Below, piece by piece: positions 14,313 through 21,253 of a stretch of 26,540 bases of DNA. The notes beneath the pieces are model-generated. The model made no database searches, had not been told where the DNA came from, and was given only the letters and a program-made list of their open reading frames with translations. Position 1 is the stretch's first letter, and every line of letters starts with the position of its first letter. The stretch spans positions 1 through 26,540 of the forward strand of contig CAZCBJ010000025.1 of the NCBI GenBank assembly GCA_964496705.1, in the 5' to 3' direction. The DNA is from CAZCBJ01 sp964496705 (lineage in GTDB: Bacteria; Chloroflexota; Anaerolineae; Anaerolineales; Anaerolineaceae). Made by a program: the position numbers and the translations under genes.

Positions 14313-14992
14313 CGTTTCACCTCCGCGAGGATAAAGGCGCGTATGATTTGAGCATACATTTTGGCGCGATTGAAAAAGCCGCGAATCAATCCGCGATGCA
14401 GCTCGCTGGGCGGATGATACACCCCGCGCAAGGGAATTTTCATCGTCCGCCAATGATTTCGTCTGGCTGCCACGGTGAGCGCGGCTTCCAGTCCATAACC
14501 GCCGGACGACTCCTCATCCACACTGGCAAATTTATCCGTGCGCAGGCAGCGCTGACCGCTCAGCCAGGGGGTCGCCCAGTGGGCAAAATTGGTGGCAATA
14601 AACCCACCCTTGAAGATGCCCAGGGTCATGTCTGTGCGCCCGTCCAGTACCGGCTGGACGAGGTCGCGGACATGCTGCGGGGTCAGGCCGATCAAATCTG
14701 AATCCAGCATCAGGAAGTAGGGGGTTGTCACCCACCGCCAGGCCTCGAAAATGGATTGGCCTTTGCCCAGATTTTGGGGATTGCGCAGGGGTAGAATTCG
14801 CGGGTCCAAAACTGCCGCTGCTTGCACCTCCGCCAGGGTTGAGTCGGTTGAACCATCGTCCACCACCAGGATGGCAGCCAGCAGGCTGACCTCACGCAGC
14901 ACCGCCAACACATGCCCCACCCGCCCGGCTTCATTGTGGGCTGGCAGGATGGCGGTCAGGCAACTCACACAGGCGTTGGTTTGGTCAGTCAT
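14309..14992 (-). CDS. Family 2 glycosyltransferase
   Basis: A 227-residue GT-A-fold glycosyltransferase. It opens with 'TAILPAHNEAGRVGHVL', then 'ILVVDDGSTDSTL' (41-53), 'NLGKGQSIFEAW', and the metal-binding D97-S98-D99 in 'FLMLDSDL'. The acceptor side has 'VDEESSGGYGLEAAL' (158-172). No membrane anchor is evident, though the C-terminus is amphipathic. The pattern resembles soluble GT2 enzymes such as the dolichol-phosphate mannosyltransferase or glucosyl-3-phosphoglycerate synthase groups; the sugar and acceptor are unknown. The start at 14992 is preferred because the upstream in-frame ATG (15079) would overlap the divergent gene. The -10 box leaves only a 4-nt leader. It heads the DUF62-ECF operon. 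Confidence 0.85.
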   Translation of the reverse strand: MTDQTNACVSCLTAILPAHNEAGRVGHVLAVLREVSLLAAILVVDDGSTDSTLAEVQAAAVLDPRILPLRNPQNLGKGQSIFEAWRWVTTPYFLMLDSDLIGLTPQHVRDLVQPVLDGRTDMTLGIFKGGFIATNFAHWATPWLSGQRCLRTDKFASVDEESSGGYGLEAALTVAARRNHWRTMKIPLRGVYHPPSELHRGLIRGFFNRAKMYAQIIRAFILAEVKR

Positions 14993-15010
14993 ACGGATAT
15001 TAAGTATAAT
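14981..15010 (+). promoter_or_regulatory. Promoter of the zinc-ribbon membrane protein operon
   Basis: TTGGTC (14981-14986) and a perfect TATAAT (15005-15010) are 18 bp apart. The predicted start near 15017 gives a 13-nt leader with AAGGA before the ATG at 15030. The -10 overlaps the divergent promoter's -10. Confidence 0.5.
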
Positions 15011-15030
15011 TGGATTAAGGAAAAAAGCAA
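15003..15030 (-). promoter_or_regulatory. Promoter of the glycosyltransferase-DUF62-ECF operon
   Basis: On the minus strand, TTGCTT (15025-15030) and TATACT (15003-15008) are 16 bp apart. The predicted start near 14996 leaves about 4 nt before the ATG at 14992. The two divergent -10 boxes share the octamer AGTATAAT, so RNA polymerase cannot occupy both at once. Confidence 0.45.
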
Positions 15031-16643
15031 TGAGTCCAGAAACTTCGCGTCCATATATTCCGGATGAATGGGCCAACAAAGCGCGCTGCCCGGTTTGCGG
15101 CGGTGCGCCGCTTAAAGTCCGCCGGCAGCCGCAAACCGCGGATCAAATGGTATGCGTCCGCTGTCATTCTTCCTTTGAGATCGAAGAAGGCGGCGGGAAA
15201 CTATGGTTCACCGCCATAGCGCCGGTTCTGGCCGGAACGCTGGAAAAGCGCTGGGTGACCATCCTGGAGGTGGGGGAGGCAGTGCGGGCAGTGATGGCGC
15301 GGCGCGCGGCCAAAACGCACCCTCCCGTCCACCGCGCCCAGGAAGACCAGCCGCCCGTTCGACGCGTGACGCTTGCCCCGGGCGCGGTGCGGTCGACCGA
15401 TGGGCAAGCGCCCGAACCCATCGATCTCAACAACACCATTCTTGTCCCCGATACCGATCGCATCACGGAGGTGCAGGAGCCGGCTGCCCCGCTCGCGCCG
15501 CCCGAGGCGGACGCGCTTGAACAATCCGCAGCGCCGCAACCTCCAGCGGCGCAAACTGCAGCAGAAACCTCCGCGCCGGTCAGCGAAGTTACTGAAGAAG
15601 AAGTCATGCTGCCGCCTGAGCGTGACACGCTCCCGGTGGATATGGATGAAGAGGTGCCGGTGCCGGCTCCTGAGCGGGTTGACGAAAGCGGCTCACCCCC
15701 CCTCCCCTCCGCCGTGGGAGAAACAGTTCTGCTGGTTGGCAAGGACACACTCCCGGTGGAAATGGATGCGTATGACATTCCACTCGAATTGCCGGTGGAG
15801 CGTGAGGTGGACGAAGCACCGGACGAATCGCCAGAAAATGAGACCGACTGGCTGGAGAGGCTGCCCACGGTCGAAGAGCAGCGACCCGACGCCCAACCGG
15901 CGCCCCAAGCTGCTGCCGCAGCCCAGGACGAATGGATCGCCGTCGAGCCGCTCCCGGCTGCACAGCCGCCAGAGCCCTCCCCGCCCATGGATACGCAAGA
16001 TTTTCAACCAGCCCATCTGACCGCCGGAGAGTTGAGCCAACGCGCCCACGATTTGCGCGCACTAGGGAACAGCCCGGCTCAGATCCGCGAAATCCTGACC
16101 GTCAGCACGGATGCCACGCAGGCTGAGATTCTGATCGCGGTGAGCGAATTGACCCAACAGGACCAAAAGCAGCGCGGCAACCAGGGAAAAACGGTGCGCT
16201 GGTTCATGATTGCCGCGCTTGTGCTGCTGGTGGTGATGATGGCGATGGGCTGGGCATTGCGCGCCAGCCAGGCGGTTAAACCGGTTCGCCTGATCAATCT
16301 GCCGGAAATTGGCATTGAGAGCACACTGCCGCCCGAATCCAGCGCTGCGCTGCTGGTGCCAACGCCCTCTTACGTGCGCGGTCCCGGCACCGGCGTGATC
16401 GCCTCGGCATGTCCCAAAACCGCCCAGCAGGCGGCTGCCTTGTTCGGCGGACGGGTGGAGGATTGGTCCAGCGCCGATCAGATCAGTTGGTTCCTGTTCG
16501 CCAGCAAACCCAGCATGGTGCGCGTCCCCGAGAATATGACCGCCACCCTGGTGAGTGGATCAGGAGAGTCCACCGCGCCACTGATCCTGGATGGACCTGC
16601 CACCATTTATAACGCCATGTCCGCCTCGATTGCCTGCCGATAA
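15030..16643 (+). CDS. Zinc-ribbon, Pro/Glu-rich, single-pass membrane protein of unknown function
   Basis: A 537-residue protein I do not recognise as a named family. The N-terminus has a zinc ribbon, C20-x2-C23 and C42-x2-C45, followed by a small folded region to about 95. Residues 100-325 are low-complexity and acidic/Pro/Ala-rich, and probably disordered. They contain the repeated peptide 'DTLPVxMD' at 199-206 and 239-246. A helical stretch (329-380) precedes one membrane segment (about 391-410), then an extracytoplasmic domain of about 125 residues with 'GPGTGVIASACPKTAQQAAALFGG' type text. The topology would put the zinc ribbon in the cytoplasm. It heads a three-gene operon with two other zinc-ribbon membrane proteins. 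The start at 15030 has AAGGA 8-9 nt upstream, and the promoter overlaps any earlier start. Confidence 0.75.
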   Translation: MSPETSRPYIPDEWANKARCPVCGGAPLKVRRQPQTADQMVCVRCHSSFEIEEGGGKLWFTAIAPVLAGTLEKRWVTILEVGEAVRAVMARRAAKTHPPVHRAQEDQPPVRRVTLAPGAVRSTDGQAPEPIDLNNTILVPDTDRITEVQEPAAPLAPPEADALEQSAAPQPPAAQTAAETSAPVSEVTEEEVMLPPERDTLPVDMDEEVPVPAPERVDESGSPPLPSAVGETVLLVGKDTLPVEMDAYDIPLELPVEREVDEAPDESPENETDWLERLPTVEEQRPDAQPAPQAAAAAQDEWIAVEPLPAAQPPEPSPPMDTQDFQPAHLTAGELSQRAHDLRALGNSPAQIREILTVSTDATQAEILIAVSELTQQDQKQRGNQGKTVRWFMIAALVLLVVMMAMGWALRASQAVKPVRLINLPEIGIESTLPPESSAALLVPTPSYVRGPGTGVIASACPKTAQQAAALFGGRVEDWSSADQISWFLFASKPSMVRVPENMTATLVSGSGESTAPLILDGPATIYNAMSASIACR

Positions 16644-16662
16644 ACCGCTTGTGGAGGTCATC

Positions 16663-17967
16663 ATGCCTGAACCAACACCCACTCCCACCGATCTTGCCGG
16701 CTGGACGCCGCCGCCCGACTTCATGGCGGTTGAATCCAGGCTGGAAGGGGTCACCGTTTTCGCCCCGCGCCCTGCCGGCGTACCAGAAGAGGAACCGACC
16801 ACCTACAAATGTCCCAACTGCGGCGCCACAACCAAATATGATGTCGCCGCGGGAGGGGTGACCTGCGAACACTGCGGCTTTGCGCGCGCGGTGCAGGCTG
16901 CCCCCTCGCACAACGCTTCCCCCGAGGAATTCACACTGGAGAACCTGCGCGAATCGGAAAAAGGCTGGGGCGTGGACCGGCGTGCGCTGCACTGCGACAG
17001 TTGCGGCGGCGAGGTGTTCGTCTCCGAGGGCGCGCTGACCGCCACCTGCCCGTTCTGCGCCTCCAACGGGGTGAACATCATCGCCGGCGCTGCCGACAAC
17101 CTGCGCCCGCGTTTTCTCATCCCGTTTAAGGTCAAACCCGAGACCACGCGCAGCCTGGCTAAAGAGTGGCTGGGCAAGGGCTGGTTTCACCCCTCCGAGC
17201 TGACCACCTCTTCGGTGGTCGACCGCTTCCAGGGCATCTATGTCTCGTACTGGGTGTTTGACGCCAATATCCATTCCGCCTGGGAGGCTGAGGTGGGTTA
17301 TGAGCGCCAGGAACGTTATTACGATGCCAGCGACAAAACCTGGAAGACGCGCACGGTGATTGACTGGCGCTGGGAGCACGGTCAGGTGAGTGTCAGCGTG
17401 CGCGACCTGTTGATTTCCGGCACCGCAAAGCTGAGCCGCATTTTGCTCGGCAGGCTGCTGCCCTACCAGATGAGCGAGCTGGCGGCTTACACGCCGGATT
17501 TTTTGGCCGGCTGGCAGGCGCAGACCTACGATATTCATCTCAAACAGGCCTGGGAAACCGGCAAGGCGGTGATGCGCGAGCGCGCCAAAGACGCCTGCTA
17601 CGACGACATTCCCACCCCGCATGTGCGCAATTTTTCCATGACGGCTGACTTCGCCGACGAAACCTGGCGTTATGCGCTGCTGCCGGTGTATGTGGCCGCC
17701 TACCGCTTTGGCGAGAAAACCTATCAGGTGATGGTCAACGGTCAGACCGGCAAGGTCAGCGGGCAGAAACCGGTCGCCTGGTGGAAAGTGTGGACGGCAA
17801 TCGGTCTCGCCCTTGCGCCGGGCGTCTTCCTGGGTATCCTGGGGTTGATCCTGAGCATCTTCGGCATCGGGTTGCTCCTGCTGCCGGTGGGCGTCATTTT
17901 GTTCGTGATCGGCGTGATCATCGCCGTCATCTTCTACCGCCAAGCTGCATCCTCGGAGGCTGCCTGA
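16663..17967 (+). CDS. Double zinc-ribbon membrane protein, unknown function (paralogue 1)
   Basis: A 434-residue protein with two zinc ribbons in the N-terminal third: C50/C53 with C68/C71 ('YKCPNCG', 'CEHCG'), and C111/C114 with C129/C132 ('CDSCGG', 'CPFCAS'). A central domain (about 145-370) holds 'IYVSYWVFDANIHSAWEAEVGY' and 'VMVNGQTGKVSG' type elements. Two hydrophobic hairpin segments lie at the C-terminus (about 376-400 and 402-425). The fold text resembles TFIIB-type zinc-ribbon membrane proteins such as Bacillus YdjG, which anchors membrane-stress partners; that parallel is tentative. The start at 16663 has GGAGGT 4-5 nt upstream and lies 19 bp after the previous gene. The next gene overlaps by one base (TGATG). 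Confidence 0.8.
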   Translation: MPEPTPTPTDLAGWTPPPDFMAVESRLEGVTVFAPRPAGVPEEEPTTYKCPNCGATTKYDVAAGGVTCEHCGFARAVQAAPSHNASPEEFTLENLRESEKGWGVDRRALHCDSCGGEVFVSEGALTATCPFCASNGVNIIAGAADNLRPRFLIPFKVKPETTRSLAKEWLGKGWFHPSELTTSSVVDRFQGIYVSYWVFDANIHSAWEAEVGYERQERYYDASDKTWKTRTVIDWRWEHGQVSVSVRDLLISGTAKLSRILLGRLLPYQMSELAAYTPDFLAGWQAQTYDIHLKQAWETGKAVMRERAKDACYDDIPTPHVRNFSMTADFADETWRYALLPVYVAAYRFGEKTYQVMVNGQTGKVSGQKPVAWWKVWTAIGLALAPGVFLGILGLILSIFGIGLLLLPVGVILFVIGVIIAVIFYRQAASSEAA

Positions 17968-19085
17968 TGCCTGAACTTCCTCAAGCCAAGATTGTCGAAT
18001 CCATTGATGAAACCTGGAGCCTTGCGCTGACTCCCGCCGGCTGCCGCACCTGCGGACAGGTGCACCTGGTCGGAAAAAATCTGATCGGGCAGCCCTGCCC
18101 GAACTGCACACGCGGCACGCTGGAAGCCCAGCCGGCGCGCATGCGCCCCGAGCCGCCTGAGCAGATGCTGCCCTTCGCGCGCAGTGCGGCAGATGTGCGC
18201 AACATCCTGACCGCTTTCGTGAAAAGCGTGTGGATTGCGCCGGATGATCTCAATGCTGAAGCAATGCTCAAACGCGCCGTGCCGGTCTTCTGGCCGACCT
18301 GGCTGGTGGATGGGGACGTGGCGGGCACCTGGGAGGCTGAGTGCGGCTACGATTACCAGGTGGAAAGCACGCGCCAATCCTATGCCAGCGGGCAGTGGCG
18401 CGAGCAAAAGCAAATTGAGACGCGCGCCAGGTGGGAGGCGCGCCAGGGACAAGTGCGCCGGCATTATGACAACGTGAGTGCGCCAGCCTGCCGCGACCAG
18501 GGGCGCCTGAACGGCTGGATGGGGGGGTATCCCGCAGGCGGCGGGCAGACCTATGACCCGCAGAAAATTGGCAAAGCCGCGCTGCGCGTGCCCGACCTGC
18601 CGCCGGAGGACGCCTGGTCGCAGGCCAAATCCGGGCTGGACGCATGCGCCGCGCAGGACTGCCAGCAGGCCGCCGGTGCGCAGCACATGCGCAACTTCGC
18701 CATCCGCGCCGAATACCTGCATCTCAACTGGACTCAGCGCCTGCTGCCGATGCTGGTCACCTGGTATGCGGACGACAGCGGTCAGCGCCATCCGGTGTAC
18801 ATCAACGGGCAGACCGGTCGGGTGGGCGGCGTGCGCATGGCTTCGCAGAAAAAGGGCTGGAAGTGGGCAGGCATCCTGGGCGCGGTGGCGGCGGGCATCC
18901 TGCTGCTGGCCGGGCTGCTGGCGCTGCTTGGCATCGCCGTCCCACCGCTGCTGCCGGTCGCCGGGGTGGTGGCCTTCCTGGCGCTGCCCTTTGGCATCGC
19001 GGCCATCGTGCCGGCAGTGTGGCCGTGGCAGTGGAATCAAAAGCAAAAGGCGGAGAGTTTCAACCCCAGGGCAGGGAGCAGCTAA
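17967..19085 (+). CDS. Zinc-ribbon membrane protein, unknown function (paralogue 2)
   Basis: A 372-residue paralogue of the preceding gene. It has a single zinc ribbon, C26/C29 with C44/C47. The central domain repeats the neighbour's landmarks: 'TWEAECGYDYQ' (121-131) against 'AWEAEVGYERQ', 'QHMRNFAIRAEY' (239-250) against 'PHVRNFSMTADF', and 'VYINGQTGRVGG' (277-288) against 'VMVNGQTGKVSG'. Two C-terminal membrane segments (about 301-322 and 325-352) are followed by a short polar tail. Extra Cys residues (175, 227, 232) could form a further site. The start codon shares its A with the previous stop, so translation is coupled, and a heteromeric membrane complex is plausible. Function is unknown. 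Confidence 0.8.
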   Translation: MPELPQAKIVESIDETWSLALTPAGCRTCGQVHLVGKNLIGQPCPNCTRGTLEAQPARMRPEPPEQMLPFARSAADVRNILTAFVKSVWIAPDDLNAEAMLKRAVPVFWPTWLVDGDVAGTWEAECGYDYQVESTRQSYASGQWREQKQIETRARWEARQGQVRRHYDNVSAPACRDQGRLNGWMGGYPAGGGQTYDPQKIGKAALRVPDLPPEDAWSQAKSGLDACAAQDCQQAAGAQHMRNFAIRAEYLHLNWTQRLLPMLVTWYADDSGQRHPVYINGQTGRVGGVRMASQKKGWKWAGILGAVAAGILLLAGLLALLGIAVPPLLPVAGVVAFLALPFGIAAIVPAVWPWQWNQKQKAESFNPRAGSS

Positions 19086-19131
19086 TTAATTCCGTCCTCG
19101 AAGGCATGTGGTTTCGTTGGGGTGTAACACA

Positions 19132-19165
19132 CACCCTCCCGCAGGTTGGAACCTGCGGGAGGGTG
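19132..19165. terminator. Perfect 15-bp hairpin between convergent genes
   Basis: Arms 19132-19146 and 19151-19165 pair without mismatch around a TGGA loop. Neither side has a U-tract. It lies between the zinc-ribbon operon (+) and the PIG-L gene (-), and may protect 3' ends or stop transcription with help from a factor. Confidence 0.5.
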
Positions 19166-19182
19166 CGGTCAAAGTGTTTGAA

Positions 19183-19923
19183 TTAAACCTTCGGATGCAG
19201 TTTCTCCCAATCGGCGTCATTCACCAGCGTGACCACGCGGTAAGCCTCGGCGTACTGCATCTCCTTGCCCCGCGCGGCCGCCGCTGCCCATTCGCGCACC
19301 GAGTCAGCCGGATCCCAGTCGCCCATCTGGCTCTTATGGGCGCGCAGGGCGTTAACCTTGACCTCGATGGTCTCGTCGATGGAGACATAGAAATCGGCAT
19401 GGTTGCCCCACAGGTTGACGAACACCTTGCGCACCTTGTGCGCGCTGAGTCCCTTGTCGGCAAGCTCCTCAAACAGATTGGGCTGCCCGGCGGCCGGGAA
19501 AACCGCGTCCAGCGCAGCCTGCGCGGCAGCGCGGTGGTCGGGGTGGTTAATGTAATCTTCGCCCGACCAGACGATGGTCGGGTCGCCGGTGATGACCGCT
19601 TCGGGGCGGAAGCGGCGGATCTCGCGCACCAGCTTCTTGCGCAGCTCCAGCGTGGGCACCAGCATCCCGTCCGGCTCGCGCAGGAAGACCACATCGCTGA
19701 CCCCGGCAACCCCGGCGGCGGTCAGCGACTCGGCCTCGCGGATCTCAGCCGCGCGGGATCTGGTCATGCCCGGCTCGGCGATGCCCACATCGCCGCTGGT
19801 GCAAAGCACATAGCACACGCGGCAGCCCGCGCGCGCCCAGCGCGCCAGCGTGCCAACACACGAAAATTCAATATCATCCGGATGAGCCACAATCGCCATC
19901 GCACTCTCAGGAATATACAGCAT
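19183..19923 (-). CDS. PIG-L family N-acetyl-sugar deacetylase
   Basis: A 246-residue LmbE/PIG-L-type zinc deacetylase. These enzymes remove acetyl groups from N-acetylglucosamine-type sugars or related conjugates. The metal motif is 'AHPDDIE' (H14, D16/D17, E19), and the third ligand region is 'NHPDHRAA' (H127, H130). The start has GAGGTG 5-6 nt upstream and no signal peptide, so the enzyme is cytoplasmic. Relatives act in mycothiol and bacillithiol synthesis or antibiotic biosynthesis, but nothing here identifies the substrate. It follows the DUF362 gene on the same strand, separated by a long hairpin. Confidence 0.92.
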   Translation of the reverse strand: MLYIPESAMAIVAHPDDIEFSCVGTLARWARAGCRVCYVLCTSGDVGIAEPGMTRSRAAEIREAESLTAAGVAGVSDVVFLREPDGMLVPTLELRKKLVREIRRFRPEAVITGDPTIVWSGEDYINHPDHRAAAQAALDAVFPAAGQPNLFEELADKGLSAHKVRKVFVNLWGNHADFYVSIDETIEVKVNALRAHKSQMGDWDPADSVREWAAAAARGKEMQYAEAYRVVTLVNDADWEKLHPKV

Positions 19924-19950
19924 ACTTTCACCTCACATGCTCGCAAGAGT

Positions 19951-19993
19951 AACGCGATTTTCACAGCGGTCGGACCGCCATAAAAATCGCGTT
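19951..19993 (-). terminator. Long nested hairpin after the DUF362 gene
   Basis: An outer 11-bp stem (19951-19961 with 19983-19993) encloses an inner GCGGT/ACCGC stem (19966-19970 with 19974-19978). It lies 21 bp past the DUF362 stop. There is no long U-tract after the stem, though runs of U occur within the arm, so termination or RNA stabilisation are both possible. Confidence 0.5.
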
Positions 19994-20014
19994 GTGAACA
20001 GAAAAAACGAAACG

Positions 20015-21175
20015 TCAGCTGGCCGAAATGTACGTGGCGGCGGTGCGCTCGTGCTTGACCACCGGCAGCACATCCACCAACTCGTACTGGCGGGTGCCCA
20101 GGCCGTACTTCTCGCCGAAATCGGTGATCATATAGGGATTCTTGTGGGGTCCGTGCAGCCAGCTCAGCGGATGACCTTCATGGGTGACCACCTCCATGTT
20201 GGTGGGAATGTTCTCCTCATACAGGGGATGCTCGCCCAGCATATCCAGCACCGCCTGATCGATGGCAACGATGTCATCTGAACCGAACACACCCACATCC
20301 GGCAGGATGGGCAGCGAGGTGAAGCCGAAGCAGTCGCACAGCGGGGTGATGTTGGTGGCCAGGCACAGGTGGGTGGCTTTTTCGGGCGCGAAGGTCGAGA
20401 GGGCGATCTTGGTGCTGATTGCGTTGGCTTCCATGAACGAATGGAAATTGACTGCCTGTATCTTCAGACTGCCGGGAGGCGCCGCCTGCAGGCAGCGCCC
20501 GCATTGATTGCACGGCTCGAAGTGCAGGTGCAGCTCGCCGGGATGGTCGCGGTCTTCGACAATGGCGCCAAACGGGCAGGCATCGATGATCTTCTTGCGG
20601 GTCTCGGCATCCACCCCTTCACCGTTCCAGTAGGGGTCAAAATGGTTGGTGTCGTGAATGGCAGAGCGCGTTTCGCCGATCATGCAGCCCAGCGCCAGGT
20701 TCTTCTGGCAGCCGCCGTATCCGTTGCTGGGATGACCTTTGGCGTGCGCAAAATTGATCAGGAAGGTGGCGTCCTGGATCATACCGGCAACCTTCCACTC
20801 CTTGATGTTCTTGTACTCGTAAGCATGGGTATAAAAATAGCGTTCCTCCAAACCCGCGCTGGGCACGATCGGGCAGCCCAACACCTCAGCAGTATAGCCC
20901 CGCGAGGCGCAGCCTTCCACATCCCAGACCACATCCGCAATGAAGGGAGTGCCGCCGCCGTCCTTGACCGCCTGGACAACTTTGCGCACGAAGACGGGAT
21001 GGACAGTGGAGTAACCAATCCCATTGCCGACATGCAGCTTGATCACCACCATCTCATCCTTGACCCGGTCGCGGATGTTCAAACGGTCAATGATCAGGTC
21101 CAGCTTGGCTGGAAGCGTCTCTTTTGCATCCCAGCGCGATTGACGGGGAGATCCCCAGTACACACTGCTCTTCAT
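20015..21175 (-). CDS. DUF362 protein with a [4Fe-4S] site
   Basis: A 386-residue DUF362-family protein. Landmarks are 'VVIKLHVGNG' near 43-52, 'HPVFVRKVVQAVKDGGG', 'NFAHAKGHPSNGYGGCQKNLALGC' style text around 141-164, and a ferredoxin-like insert. The insert supplies four cysteines, C200 ('ACPFGAI') and C222, C225, C228 ('CNQCGRC'). The usual terminal Cys-Pro of a second cluster is replaced by 'LQAAP', so one [4Fe-4S] cluster is expected. The biochemical role of the family is poorly known. The start has GAGGTG 5 nt upstream. Its promoter overlaps that of the divergent recD2. Confidence 0.88.
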   Translation of the reverse strand: MKSSVYWGSPRQSRWDAKETLPAKLDLIIDRLNIRDRVKDEMVVIKLHVGNGIGYSTVHPVFVRKVVQAVKDGGGTPFIADVVWDVEGCASRGYTAEVLGCPIVPSAGLEERYFYTHAYEYKNIKEWKVAGMIQDATFLINFAHAKGHPSNGYGGCQKNLALGCMIGETRSAIHDTNHFDPYWNGEGVDAETRKKIIDACPFGAIVEDRDHPGELHLHFEPCNQCGRCLQAAPPGSLKIQAVNFHSFMEANAISTKIALSTFAPEKATHLCLATNITPLCDCFGFTSLPILPDVGVFGSDDIVAIDQAVLDMLGEHPLYEENIPTNMEVVTHEGHPLSWLHGPHKNPYMITDFGEKYGLGTRQYELVDVLPVVKHERTAATYISAS

Positions 21176-21209
21176 ATTTCACCTCTTAAATATTCTGGAA
21201 TAATGCATG

Positions 21210-21247
21210 ATTATAATCGAATTCCTCATATTCAGAACGGTTATAAT
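21210..21247. promoter_or_regulatory. Divergent promoter region for DUF362 (-) and recD2 (+)
   Basis: TATAAT occurs at 21210-21215 on the minus strand, at 21212-21217 on the plus strand (overlapping), and again at 21242-21247 (+). The last puts +1 at 21254, the recD2 ATG. The minus copy gives a 28-nt leader with a good ribosome site for DUF362. The -35 elements are weak. Confidence 0.45.
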
Positions 21248-21253
21248 GGCAGC

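Noticed and set aside
16483..18111. A 542-codon minus-strand frame.
   Set aside because: It lies opposite the zinc-ribbon genes, which have clear cysteine motifs and ribosome sites. This frame lacks any domain signature.
20369..21253. An in-frame N-terminal extension of RecD2 by nearly 300 codons.
   Set aside because: The extension is antisense to the DUF362 gene and the divergent promoter region. RecD2 proteins begin near the ATG at 21254.
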